Shown: positions 26,839 to 35,448 of the stretch, piece after piece
Layout of the letters: the number at the start of each line of letters is the position of its first letter
How positions within the stretch are numbered: the stretch's first letter is position 1
NCBI RefSeq assembly: GCF_002709775.1
Contig: NZ_PAQR01000008.1
Coordinates: 62,001 to 126,000, forward strand
Origin: Thalassospira sp.
GTDB lineage: Bacteria; Pseudomonadota; Alphaproteobacteria; Rhodospirillales; Thalassospiraceae
DNA: 64,000 nt
Direction of reading: 5' to 3'
Made by a program: the position numbers and the translations under genes
The notes under the pieces: generated by a model
The model's input: only the letters and a program-made list of their open reading frames with translations
Told to the model about the DNA's origin: nothing
Databases searched by the model: none

Positions 26839-27066
26839 TTACAGCAGGATGTTCAGATACGTCCCGCGCCGGGCATTATGATCAATCTGATCAGTAGCGA
26901 TCAGGTTGCGCAGGCGGGCAAGCTGGGATGCGATGAAGCTGTCCGAGGATGGCTGATCGGAATTGGCACTGACCCGGCCACGCGACGCAATCGCACCCTG
27001 CGGACGCGCGCGCGCATCCTGAAGGCCGGTTTGCGAGGAGCCTGTCCCGATTCTGTTGGTTGCCAT
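26839..27066 (-). CDS. Small hypothetical protein with RGTxxNIL C-terminus (a)
   Basis: A 75-aa, Ser/Gly/Arg/Gln-rich protein (MATNRIGTGSSQTGLQDARA...) with a short helix SFIASQLARLRNLIATDQI and the tail RRGTYLNILL. No family is recognised. I prefer the ATG at 27066 over the one four codons earlier, since GGA lies nine bases upstream. The main reason to accept it is that the neighbouring small gene ends in almost the same tail (RGTKVNILT), which would be unlikely for a spurious ORF. Confidence 0.5.
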   Translation of the reverse strand: MATNRIGTGSSQTGLQDARARPQGAIASRGRVSANSDQPSSDSFIASQLARLRNLIATDQIDHNARRGTYLNILL

Positions 27067-27185
27067 CTGACCATCCACGTTTGAAAACGCGCTAACCCTA
27101 TCACGTGGTCAGGCATTTGTCATGATCGCGCAACAGATGCGGCCAAGGCGGTAATGGCCGGCACTGGCCCAAAAAATTCCCACAG

Positions 27186-27212
27186 AAAAAAGGGTGGCCA
27201 CAAGACCACCCC
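27186..27212 (-). terminator. Intrinsic terminator after the small gene at 27238-27462
   Basis: On the minus strand GGGTGG pairs with CCACCC around an 8-nt loop, followed by a run of six T residues. Confidence 0.75.
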
Positions 27213-27237
27213 GGAGGAAGCTAACGAGAGGGAAAAA

Positions 27238-27462
27238 TCACGTTAGGATATTAACTTTGGTGCCACGGTTGCCGCTGGTTTCAAGCGGCTGGTGCTCGGT
27301 CACAATCGAACCGATGACCTTGGCAAGACCGGTTGCCTTATTGATCGCGCCTTCTGCGGCTGCGAAAGGCAAAGAGGGGTCTGCACCACCTTTGGGCGTA
27401 ATTGCATCATTCACGGCCTGTGCCGCGGGACCAAGTCCTGAACCTTGAACTGAGCCGATCAT
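27238..27462 (-). CDS. Small hypothetical protein with RGTxxNIL C-terminus (b)
   Basis: A 74-aa protein (MIGSVQGSGLGPAAQAVNDAI...) with a helical Ala-rich middle (LPFAAAEGAINKATGLAKVIGSIV) and the tail NRGTKVNILT. GAGG lies five bases before the ATG, and an intrinsic terminator follows on the same strand, so it forms a complete gene. The tail resembles that of the neighbouring small protein (RGTYLNILL). The function is unknown. A short secretion, docking or assembly motif is one idea. Confidence 0.62.
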   Translation of the reverse strand: MIGSVQGSGLGPAAQAVNDAITPKGGADPSLPFAAAEGAINKATGLAKVIGSIVTEHQPLETSGNRGTKVNILT

Positions 27463-27608
27463 CCTGACCTCATCACTTGTTCCGGTTGGGCGATGCCCAT
27501 GTCTTTACCGGGGGCTTTAGAAACTCTCTGAAACCTACGGTATGGGCTTGTCCCCCTGATATAAGTGATGGTTGTCACACTATCCAGTGCGAGATTAAGG
27601 CAATACGC

Positions 27609-27637
27609 GCCAAATGCTTGGTTTACAAGCATTTGGC
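27609..27637. repeat. Perfect 12-bp inverted repeat in the gap between small gene b and the hybrid kinase gene
   Basis: GCCAAATGCTTG and CAAGCATTTGGC surround GTTTA. The repeat lies about 95 bp past the kinase stop and 147 bp before the small gene on the minus strand. A T-rich run occurs only 16 bp away on the plus side, so it is not a standard terminator for either gene. It may be an operator or an RNA-stabilising hairpin. Confidence 0.6.
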
Positions 27638-27732
27638 CTAATATAAACGGGTAAGATTTTTTTAACCAATCGGCGAAAAATGCGCCTCTCCCCGATGGTC
27701 AGGGTTGGGGACTCGACGTTTGGCAGGCGCGC

Positions 27733-30093
27733 TTAACTCGTCTTGGCGCGCTCGGCCGCCAGCTTGATCGCATCATGAACGGCCTTTTGCAGCTGGGCGG
27801 GGCGGAACGGCTTTTTGACAAAGACATAATTGCCCAGAAGCTTATCAAGTTCCTTGCGGGATCGTGCCGGATAGCCCGACATGAACACCACCCCATAACG
27901 CGGGTTCTGACGCAACGCCTCAATCACCAATTGCGGCCCGCTCCGTCCGGGCAGAACCACATCGGTCAGGATGACATCAAATGCATTCTCACCCGTGCTT
28001 TGCTCAAGGATGATGAGGGCGTCTTCGGTACTTTTGGCCGCTTCGGTGCGGTATCCGGCATCATCAAGAATGATCTGGGCTGTCGTGCGCAGCGCCTGTT
28101 CGTCATCGACAATCAGGATATTTTCGCCATTTCCCGGGAACTCGCCGATATCATCGACCTCATGCACGGGCTCCGCACCCGGCTCGGTGCGCGGCAAAAA
28201 GATCGAAAAGGTCGTGCCTTCGCCCTCGACACTTTCAAGATTGATGAAGCCGTGCGTCTCCTCGACCCAGCCATGAACGATCGAAAGACCAAGCCCCGTG
28301 CCCTTGCCCGGCTCCTTGGTCGAAAAGAACGGTTCGAAGATATGCTCGACAACATCTTCGGGGATGCCCGTGCCGGTATCCTGCACCGTGATGACAACGA
28401 ACTGGCCCTCGACTTCGGGCGGATAGATATCGTCATCTTCATCCGCATCACGCTGGGCGAGTGGCGGGATGTCGGCACTGCTGCATGAAATCTGCAAGGT
28501 GCCGCCATCAGGCATCGCATCACGCGCATTGATCGCAAGGTTCAGCAAGCAGGCCGAAAGCTGTGTCGGATCAACACGGGTATAAAGATCCGGCTCATCG
28601 GACCACATCTGCAAATCAATCCGGTGCTCAAGCAAAGTCACCAGAAGCTTTTCCATCTCCGCAAAGATGGCTTCAACCCGGACATTCTTGGGCTGATCAA
28701 TCCGACGGCGCGAGAACATCAAAAGCTGATCGGCAACCCCGGTGGCCCGTTCGCCAAGCGAGATCACGTGGTCGATATATTCCTTCACCTTTTCGGGGTC
28801 ATCAATCTTTGCCCGGGCAACCTCGGCAAAGCTGAGGATCCCGGCCAGGCAGTTATTGAATTCATGGGCAACCCCGCCAGCCATCTGGCCAACCGCCTCA
28901 AGCTTTTGCGATGTCGCAAGCTGGCGCTGCAGCGCATGCTGTTCTTCGGCGGCACGCTTTTGGTCGGTGATGTTACTACCCGTCCCGCGATAGCCATTGA
29001 AACTGCCATCCAGCGCAAAAACAGGAACACCATTGATCCGCCCGAACTGCTTTTCGCCACTCCGCGATGTCCAGGAAAACTCGATATTGTAAAACGCCGT
29101 ATGTTCATCAAGATGACGTTGAAGATGGGCCCAGCCTTCCGGATGCTCGGGATGAAGGCCAAGCTTGTCAAACGATTGCCCTTGCGGCGATCCGTTGATT
29201 TCCTCGATCAGCTGGTAAAACTTGTAGGAAGCAAAGGCGATCTTAAGGTCGCTGCCCATCTCCCAATACCAGTCGGCTGATGACAGCGTAAAGTCACGGA
29301 ACCGTTCTTCACTGTCGCGCAGCGCATTCTGGGCTTCCTGATGTTGCTGGGTGCGGCGTTCCAGACTTTCGGCCATGGCATTCAGGCCACGTTCAAGGGT
29401 TCCGATCTCATCGCGGCCCATCGGCGTCAGGCGCGAGCTCAGCTTGCCAATCTGGATCTTGTTCACAAACTGGGCTGCGGTGATCAGGCGTTTCAGCACC
29501 GTATGCTGGGTAAACAGGAAAATCAGCGCCGAGGTCAGAAGCACACACAGCAACGAGCCGATCAGCAACACCGACTGCATCTGTCGCTGGCTTTCCTCAA
29601 GCCCCTTGGTGGATACCTTGAGGTAAACATACATGAACGGCTGATTGGCATTCAGCGCAAAGATCGGCGTGATGCTGACCATGCTCATTCCCGTTTCGTC
29701 ATCGACGGTAAACAGGACCTGGTCAGTCATGTCGGCGCGAAGCTCGTCGGTCGGGAAGTTCGGTAACGTGCTGATTGAGGCACCAACCTTGAGCGGATCG
29801 GTGGAGTGGTAAACCGTGCCGTCAAAGCCGATCGCCATGGCCTGCTGCAAATGCGGGCCGAGCAGAAGCTCCATCTGCTGCGCATCACTCAGAACCGAGA
29901 CCTTGAGCTGTTCCTGCTGGATAAGCCGACCGGGCGTGCTGATCTGTTCCGCGATCCTGCGGTCAATCTCGGCCCCGAAATAATTCACGTAATACCCGCC
30001 AAACAGGCCAAACAGGATGGTTTCCACGACAATGATCGCAAAGGCGATCTTGAAAACCAGACTGCCGATCAAACGGTCAAACAGCGTCCTCAA
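27733..30093 (-). CDS. Hybrid sensor histidine kinase with HAMP, PAS and C-terminal receiver
   Basis: A 786-aa inner-membrane kinase. TM1 is at about residues 13-33 and a periplasmic sensor region covers ~35-175. TM2 lies at ~180-203, followed by HAMP with [20 protein letters not shown] domain at ~265-385 ends [14 protein letters not shown]. HisKA carries its His in [17 protein letters not shown], and the ATPase has [20 protein letters not shown] and [13 protein letters not shown]. The receiver at ~660-780 contains ILIVDDEQ, phospho-acceptor Asp in [13 protein letters not shown], and VKKPF. This is the architecture of kinases whose receiver moves phosphate on to a separate partner. It lies 46 bp downstream of a solute-binding protein gene on the same strand, so binding protein and sensor are probably cotranscribed. 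No DNA-binding regulator lies next to it. Confidence 0.9.
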   Translation of the reverse strand: MRTLFDRLIGSLVFKIAFAIIVVETILFGLFGGYYVNYFGAEIDRRIAEQISTPGRLIQQEQLKVSVLSDAQQMELLLGPHLQQAMAIGFDGTVYHSTDPLKVGASISTLPNFPTDELRADMTDQVLFTVDDETGMSMVSITPIFALNANQPFMYVYLKVSTKGLEESQRQMQSVLLIGSLLCVLLTSALIFLFTQHTVLKRLITAAQFVNKIQIGKLSSRLTPMGRDEIGTLERGLNAMAESLERRTQQHQEAQNALRDSEERFRDFTLSSADWYWEMGSDLKIAFASYKFYQLIEEINGSPQGQSFDKLGLHPEHPEGWAHLQRHLDEHTAFYNIEFSWTSRSGEKQFGRINGVPVFALDGSFNGYRGTGSNITDQKRAAEEQHALQRQLATSQKLEAVGQMAGGVAHEFNNCLAGILSFAEVARAKIDDPEKVKEYIDHVISLGERATGVADQLLMFSRRRIDQPKNVRVEAIFAEMEKLLVTLLEHRIDLQMWSDEPDLYTRVDPTQLSACLLNLAINARDAMPDGGTLQISCSSADIPPLAQRDADEDDDIYPPEVEGQFVVITVQDTGTGIPEDVVEHIFEPFFSTKEPGKGTGLGLSIVHGWVEETHGFINLESVEGEGTTFSIFLPRTEPGAEPVHEVDDIGEFPGNGENILIVDDEQALRTTAQIILDDAGYRTEAAKSTEDALIILEQSTGENAFDVILTDVVLPGRSGPQLVIEALRQNPRYGVVFMSGYPARSRKELDKLLGNYVFVKKPFRPAQLQKAVHDAIKLAAERAKTS

Positions 30094-30139
30094 GTTAAAT
30101 CGGCTCCCCGTTCAGAATGATGCGTCTTTGTCGTGGATT

Positions 30140-32044
30140 TTACTCGGCCTGAATAAAATACTGACTTGGGTTGGTCGGCGCAGGTGTCGCATAACTCCAG
30201 GCAGCTGGCATGACCTTGGGAACGTTGTGGAAATCCCGGGCCACCACGCCTTTTCTGTTTGGCGGCAATGCAATTCCCATAACGTAAAACTGATCGGCGC
30301 TGATGTCGAGAATATCGCGCATAAGTTGATTCTGTTTTTCGGCGCTGGCTGTCGCCTTCAACCGGTCATACAGCGCAAACTGGTCGCGGACCTCGCCTGG
30401 CGGGGTAATGGCATTCGGATCATCCGGGTTCAGATACCAGTGCGCCCAACCGGTCGCGAACCAAGATGATTCTGATGACATCGGCAAATAGTTGATCGGA
30501 ATCACCATGGCATCAAGGCCGCCGTCACCACCCCATGCACTGGCGTGGTGGTCGTTGCCTTCGCGAAGGGCGACAAACTCGTCACGCGGCAGGTTGCGCG
30601 CGGTGACATCAACGCCAAGCTCACGCCAATACTGCATCACAGCCTGTAGCATCTCAAACCGGTTCGCACCTTCGGTATCAATCGCAAAGGAAAGCGGCTT
30701 ACCATCCGGGCGCAGCAGGATGCCGTTGGCATCTCTTTCAGTCAGTCCGGCCTTCGCCAGATAGGTCTGGGCCAGCTCAAGATTATAAGCCATGAACTGC
30801 CGGGCCAGCACGGTATGGTATTGCGGGCTTTCCGGGCGCGGTGCCGCCTGATGGGGCACCGCGCCAGGGACAAAGCGGTCAATAATCGCTTCGCGATCAA
30901 TCGCATAGGACAATGCGATACGGAAATCCTTCGACTGGAAGATATCGCGTAACACCGGATCCTTGTCATTGAGGTTCAGCGACAAGGTCAGGACATTCAT
31001 ATCGCTTTCAACCAGTGTAAAGGGCTGCAGGTCGCTGTTCTTTTCCAGAACTTCATCTGCCCGGTTGGTCACATGGCGTTCCTGCATATTGACCTTGCCG
31101 GCAATGGCGGCGTCGCTCGCGGCATCCTTGGACGGCACAAGCGTCATGGAAACCCTGTCGATATAGGGCAACTGGCGACCGGCCGGATCGATTTTCCAGT
31201 AATACGGATTGCGCTTGGCAACCAGCGGATCATCCTCGCCATACACCCCGGTCAGAACCCAGGCATTCAGCGTCGGAACATTCGGATTATCCCAACGTGT
31301 GGGATCATCAATGGTGCCGGGCTGGCCAAACACGTCGATGAATCGTTCTTTCCAGTCGGCAAAGCCCAGTGCCTTGGCCTCGGCATCAGCATTGGCATTA
31401 TATTTCGGCAAAAGCGGTTTCAGGAAATGCGCCGGATAGCTCACCGGCTCAACGCCTTCGGGCCGCGCAAGGGCGGTCGGGAACAATCCGTATGGCTTGC
31501 TGAAACGAAAGGCGACGGTATGCGGGTCAATCGCATCGACCTGAACGGTGTTATCCCCTGATGTCAGCCATTCCGGCACCGTATCGGCAAAGGCCGGGTT
31601 GTTCAGAATGTCTTCATACCAGAACACAATATCGGCTGCGGTAAACGGCGCACCATCGGACCAACGCATGCCCGGACGCAGACGGAAAAAGAACTCGGTC
31701 GCATCGCCGCTCGGCTGGAAAGAAAGCGCGACATTCGGGATGGTCGATGTCCATTGCGGCGTCCAGCGCAGCAGGGGCTCATATCCGATATTGCGGATCA
31801 GAAGGGCGTGGTCGCGCTTGTTGCGCTGGGCCATCTTCCAAGTCCCGCCATAAGTGCCCATCCGATCATTTGGTGTGACGATCATCGGCGTGGTCGGCAA
31901 ACGGTCCTTTACCGGCGGAAGACTTCCGTCCTCAACCTGCTTGGCAAGCTCGGGTGCCTCCCCGAATTCAACGGCGTGCGCGTTGCCAATGCCGGTCAGC
32001 ATTGCCATAACCGCAACAATCAGGATAACAGTATGGTGCCTCAC
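30140..32044 (-). CDS. Extracytoplasmic solute-binding protein, family 5 (oligopeptide/YejA-like)
   Basis: A 634-aa periplasmic protein of the SBP_bac_5 family. I start at GTG 32044, which has GAAGG five bases upstream and leads straight into a signal peptide (RHHTVILIVAVMAMLTGIGNAHA). The ORF-track start adds 40 non-conserved residues. Family features are EPLLRWTP, FRLRPGMRWSDGAPFTAADIVFWYEDI, and IALSYAIDREAIIDRFVPG. Its size fits the YejA/OppA-like group that binds peptides. Permease and ATPase genes are missing, and the next gene is a sensor kinase. It may therefore deliver ligand information to the kinase, or serve a transporter encoded elsewhere. Confidence 0.88.
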   Translation of the reverse strand: MRHHTVILIVAVMAMLTGIGNAHAVEFGEAPELAKQVEDGSLPPVKDRLPTTPMIVTPNDRMGTYGGTWKMAQRNKRDHALLIRNIGYEPLLRWTPQWTSTIPNVALSFQPSGDATEFFFRLRPGMRWSDGAPFTAADIVFWYEDILNNPAFADTVPEWLTSGDNTVQVDAIDPHTVAFRFSKPYGLFPTALARPEGVEPVSYPAHFLKPLLPKYNANADAEAKALGFADWKERFIDVFGQPGTIDDPTRWDNPNVPTLNAWVLTGVYGEDDPLVAKRNPYYWKIDPAGRQLPYIDRVSMTLVPSKDAASDAAIAGKVNMQERHVTNRADEVLEKNSDLQPFTLVESDMNVLTLSLNLNDKDPVLRDIFQSKDFRIALSYAIDREAIIDRFVPGAVPHQAAPRPESPQYHTVLARQFMAYNLELAQTYLAKAGLTERDANGILLRPDGKPLSFAIDTEGANRFEMLQAVMQYWRELGVDVTARNLPRDEFVALREGNDHHASAWGGDGGLDAMVIPINYLPMSSESSWFATGWAHWYLNPDDPNAITPPGEVRDQFALYDRLKATASAEKQNQLMRDILDISADQFYVMGIALPPNRKGVVARDFHNVPKVMPAAWSYATPAPTNPSQYFIQAE

Positions 32045-32494
32045 AAAAACCTTCGCCCCCGTGGATTTGTGTGCTTTCTTCGAAAGTATCGCAACAGCTA
32101 CCCAAAAGGGGTGGTGTATTGATCCTTTCAAACTAGTAAGACATGACGACTTGATAAAGTACAAAATTCACAATTCTGCGTTTTTTGTATCGGTTCAGTA
32201 CGCGTGATGATTGCAGCTCTCGAACCGTGATTCGCCTTTAGTCGTACTTTTTGATTTGCCGTTTTTCCCTTCGGACGTCGGATGATCTGTATAAACAGTC
32301 CAACGCCCATCTTTGATTTTTAATTTTTCGGATTCCAGCCTAACACCGCAGACCCGCAGAAATCAAAGTTTCCTTTAATCGAATATAACGAAATACCTTG
32401 TCTGACGGGGACAGAATTCCAGCTGTGGGATTTAAGCCGCGCCCGTCCGACACGATATGTTAGTCTTGCAGAATACGAGACAAGAGTTCTTGCG
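32045..32494. other. 450-bp AT-rich divergent intergenic region
   Basis: This gap separates the solute-binding protein gene (minus) from the small gene at 32495 (plus). It is clearly richer in A and T than its surroundings, with several T runs near 32180 and 32310. I see no ORF with a ribosome-binding site, no RNA gene, and no promoter pair I would defend. Confidence 0.5.
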
Positions 32495-32794
32495 ATGACG
32501 CAATCTTACAAACCCGATCAAACAGATGACGGGCCGTCCTTTTTGCCGGGGCCAAAGCCCTCGGCACCGATCCCGCGCTACGAATCGGGATCGGATCAGA
32601 ATTTGCGTGATCGATTGCGGGCGAGCTCATCGGCGGCATCAAACTTGCCGGCGGAGGTGGATCAGGATGGCTTCAGTGTTGCCGGGGTCGAAGGCATGAT
32701 TGATCGCAAGAAGGCCAATGTCGCGGCCAAGATTGTCGAAACCGACCCGGATCAGGCGCTGCGCGTTATCCGCAACTGGCTGCTCGAAGAATAA
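32495..32794 (+). CDS. Small protein with a FliF C-tail-like motif
   Basis: A 99-aa protein. Residues 1-65 are Pro/Ser/Asp-rich and probably disordered. The last ~35 residues form a helical region, VEGMIDRKKANVAAKIVETD followed by PDQALRVIRNWLLEE. The pattern (H/D)P-(E/D)-x-A/S-V/L-x-I-R-x-W-L-x-E is that of the extreme C-terminus of the flagellar MS-ring protein FliF, the part that binds FliG. No other flagellar gene is present in the window. It might be a soluble competitor or adaptor for FliG, or it may only share a helix pattern. An accessory flagellar role is inference. Confidence 0.65.
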   Translation: MTQSYKPDQTDDGPSFLPGPKPSAPIPRYESGSDQNLRDRLRASSSAASNLPAEVDQDGFSVAGVEGMIDRKKANVAAKIVETDPDQALRVIRNWLLEE

Positions 32795-32864
32795 TCTTCA
32801 TTTCAATTCCGCACGCAAACATGCGGTTGGTGCCAACCGGCCGTCTGTCGATAATGCTTTGGAT

Positions 32865-34142
32865 ATGCTCCGGTTTTTGTCATGGTTTTGGAAAGACACC
32901 AATGTGGCAAGTATTAAGGGGCGGGCTTTGACCGATTTCAGTAAACTGATCACCGACCAGTTTTGCATCTTTGATCCCGACTATATCGCGCAACAAAAGG
33001 CCTATGCGGCAAAGCTGGAGCCCCTGCAGGAAAAGCTGATTGCCGCCCAGAAAACCGGCAACAGCATGGCCGCCTCTGATCAGCAGATGATCGAATGCAA
33101 ATGGCTTTTGCAATATACCGCCGACTGGAAAACGCTTGCCGCCAAGCTTGATGGCTTTGCCAACTCGCTCGAAAACCCCGATCAGGCATGGGCCGAGAAA
33201 CAGGTCGCCAGCGACGGTTCCTGGGGGCCGTGCTACGACCAATGGTTCCTTAAGGTCGATGCGATGATTGATGCGGTCAATACCCTGGCCGACGAAGGGC
33301 AGGCGCCCGAATATCCGCTGACATTTCTTGCACCAATAGCAACGTCTGAGAAAATGATCGCCTGGCTGGATGGCCAGAAAACATCGCGGATTTTTGCCGA
33401 TGGCCTTGATCGCCGTGATGCGCTGGGGGCTGTGACCGCGGCCCTGTCGCAGATGTGCTTTAAAAGCGAAATCCGCGATTACTTCAAAGCCAACGTGAAG
33501 GGCTTTGATCTGACTGATGACTATATCAGTGCCTATAAATCATGGCTTGATGACTGGCAGGATGGCCAAAGCGGCTATTGGGGCGGCTGGTTTGATACGA
33601 CCGATCAGGGCGTTCTTAAAAGCAATGATCTCAGCCTGACCTTCCACAATATTTCCTATCAGCACGGCAAGGTCGATCTGTGGACGCAGATTTTCAACAC
33701 CACGCTTGCGATCCGCGATGATGCCTATCCGTTCGGCTGGAAGCACAATGGTGATTTCAACAATCACAACAATTACGACGTCACCAAGATTTTTGATCTC
33801 GGCTGGGCAAGTGTCGATGGCACGACCCAGAATGCCGCGTCAAAGGACATTGCGCAGGTGCTGCACTGGTGCCTGACCAAATCCATGACACCCGATGGGG
33901 GCTTCATTGATGACCCGACTTTCTATAACTCGGTCGGGGCGGCCTATTATTACGGTGTCTCGTTCCTTGATCAGGCGGGATATTTCGGCACGACCGCACC
34001 GTTCTGGACCGATAAGCCATTCCCGGATGGACCGGCGCTTTGTTGCAAAATCCAGAAAAAGATAAAATCCGAAGGCCTTGATGATGACGAGGCCAAGGCA
34101 GCGCTTGAAAAGCTTGTCGATGCCTGCGGCAATTGCACGTGA
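32865..34142 (+). CDS. Hypothetical 425-aa Trp-rich protein
   Basis: No family recognised. I start at MLRFLSWFWKDTN (ATG 32865), since the ORF-track start at 32700 lies inside the previous gene. No signal peptide is apparent apart from a short hydrophobic beginning. The protein is rich in Trp, Asp and Tyr. The second half has clustered, conserved-looking segments: SGYWGGWFDTTDQG, SLTFHNISYQHGKVDLW, YPFGWKHNGDFNNHNNYDV and LHWCLTKSMTPDGGFIDDP. Such spaced His, Asp and Trp residues resemble alpha/alpha-toroid enzymes (glycosidases or terpene cyclases), but this is only an impression. The C-terminus has CCKIQKKIKSEGL and CGNCT. It follows the FliF-tail-like gene by 70 bp. Confidence 0.72.
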   Translation: MLRFLSWFWKDTNVASIKGRALTDFSKLITDQFCIFDPDYIAQQKAYAAKLEPLQEKLIAAQKTGNSMAASDQQMIECKWLLQYTADWKTLAAKLDGFANSLENPDQAWAEKQVASDGSWGPCYDQWFLKVDAMIDAVNTLADEGQAPEYPLTFLAPIATSEKMIAWLDGQKTSRIFADGLDRRDALGAVTAALSQMCFKSEIRDYFKANVKGFDLTDDYISAYKSWLDDWQDGQSGYWGGWFDTTDQGVLKSNDLSLTFHNISYQHGKVDLWTQIFNTTLAIRDDAYPFGWKHNGDFNNHNNYDVTKIFDLGWASVDGTTQNAASKDIAQVLHWCLTKSMTPDGGFIDDPTFYNSVGAAYYYGVSFLDQAGYFGTTAPFWTDKPFPDGPALCCKIQKKIKSEGLDDDEAKAALEKLVDACGNCT

Positions 34143-34240
34143 TGGGCTTTTTTTGAATAATTTGACCTATGTATTGGCGAAGAACGCCATTGTGTCCCCA
34201 TATTAAAGGGTAAGAACAACAACACATAACGAGGTTTCGG

Positions 34241-34600
34241 ATGACGGATCGAAAAGACATTGATCTTGCGAAATTGCGCACCCGGTTGGAGGAACGACGG
34301 GCCGAGATTCTGGCGCATTCCACGCATTCAGAAGACTACCGCAAGCCGGTCGAACTGGATCAGCAGGCAGTCGGTCGTCTGTCGCGTATGGACGCCCTGC
34401 AAAATCAGGAAATGCATCTTGAACAGGAACGCCGCCGCGCGATCGAGTTGGAGCGGATCGAAAAGACCCTCAAGCGCATGGATGACGACGAATACGGTCA
34501 TTGCCATAATTGTGGCGAACTGATCCAGGCCAAGCGTCTTGAGTTTGATCCGACCACCCCGCTTTGTGTCGACTGTGCCGACCATGTGAGCCACGTCTGA
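34241..34600 (+). CDS. DksA/TraR family C4 zinc-finger protein
   Basis: A 119-aa protein with a coiled-coil N-terminal half (LEERRAEILAHSTHSEDY, QEMHLEQERRRAIELERIE) and a C-terminal C4 zinc finger CHNCGELI...CVDC. The acidic pair DD at MDDDEYGHC lies just before the finger, not at the coiled-coil tip where DksA has its functional Asp residues, so this may be one of the DksA-like paralogues. Such proteins bind the RNA polymerase secondary channel and modulate transcription. RBS GAGG precedes ATG by about eight bases. Confidence 0.85.
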   Translation: MTDRKDIDLAKLRTRLEERRAEILAHSTHSEDYRKPVELDQQAVGRLSRMDALQNQEMHLEQERRRAIELERIEKTLKRMDDDEYGHCHNCGELIQAKRLEFDPTTPLCVDCADHVSHV

Positions 34601-34683
34601 CATTCCGCCGTAAAGACATATCCATGAACGCTGCGTGCAGATTGTTCTGTGCGCAGCATTTTCATTAAAGGCAGGAGCAACGT

Positions 34684-35430
34684 TTGCCAGCGTTCGGGCA
34701 GAACATGACAGGACAGATTTCAAAAGGCGGCATTTTGTGCGCGCTTGTGATCGGTCTGTTTATGTTGCTGCTGCTGCTGATCCCCGTACCGGCACGGGCA
34801 CAGGGCAGTTGCGCACCGATCAGCGCGCCCGAAGCTTTTCTTGAATTCAATCACATGGACCCGATGCTTGACCGTCACCGGTCGGTACGCTGGCTTAACA
34901 GTCGTGCGGGCGGAAATCCGCGTTATCTGGTGACGGGCCTCACCGAATATGAAGTGCAGGCGTCATTTGACATGCGCTTTGAACCGCGCGAAGTCGGAGT
35001 TGGCCGTTATTGCCTTGATCCGGTGCGGGTCAATCCCAAGGTCGATGTCGTCAAACATCTGGTCTATGTCGCATCCGAACTTCAGCGCGGCACCTGTGAA
35101 TATGACGTGGTCTATGCCCATGAAGGCGAACACGTCAAAATCAATCAGGGCATGGAAGCCGACATTCGCGCGGCCCTTGATGATCTGGTCAATGATGTCG
35201 TGCAAAAGGTCGGCGCGATGTTCCCGATGCCGGCTGACAATGCACAACGTGCCATGCGGCGTCTGATGTCGGAATATGGTCGGGATTTCAAAAGGCGGCT
35301 GAATGATATTCGCAGGCGCAGTCGGCTCCGCCATGACCAGATCGACACACCGCGTGAATATGAAAAGCTGTCACTTGCCTGTGGTCCGAACTCTGCCTTC
35401 CAGACGACCTTGCAGGAAGCGATGAGATAG
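34684..35430 (+). CDS. Exported protein with HEGEH zinc-protease-like motif (DUF922-like)
   Basis: A 248-aa protein with a signal peptide ending ARAQG (hydrophobic core ILCALVIGLFMLLLLLIPV), so periplasmic or secreted. TTG at 34684 is chosen because AGGAG sits five bases before it. ATG at 34705 has no comparable site. The middle carries VVYAHEGEHVKINQGME, a full HExxH motif (HEGEH) on a likely helix, followed 13 residues later by the region DDLVNDVV. Two Cys residues near RYCLDP and RGTCEYD may form a disulfide. The arrangement resembles the DUF922 secreted zinc-protease family. Activity is not proven. Confidence 0.7.
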   Translation: MPAFGQNMTGQISKGGILCALVIGLFMLLLLLIPVPARAQGSCAPISAPEAFLEFNHMDPMLDRHRSVRWLNSRAGGNPRYLVTGLTEYEVQASFDMRFEPREVGVGRYCLDPVRVNPKVDVVKHLVYVASELQRGTCEYDVVYAHEGEHVKINQGMEADIRAALDDLVNDVVQKVGAMFPMPADNAQRAMRRLMSEYGRDFKRRLNDIRRRSRLRHDQIDTPREYEKLSLACGPNSAFQTTLQEAMR

Positions 35431-35448
35431 CTTTGGGAGCGGTTCGGG

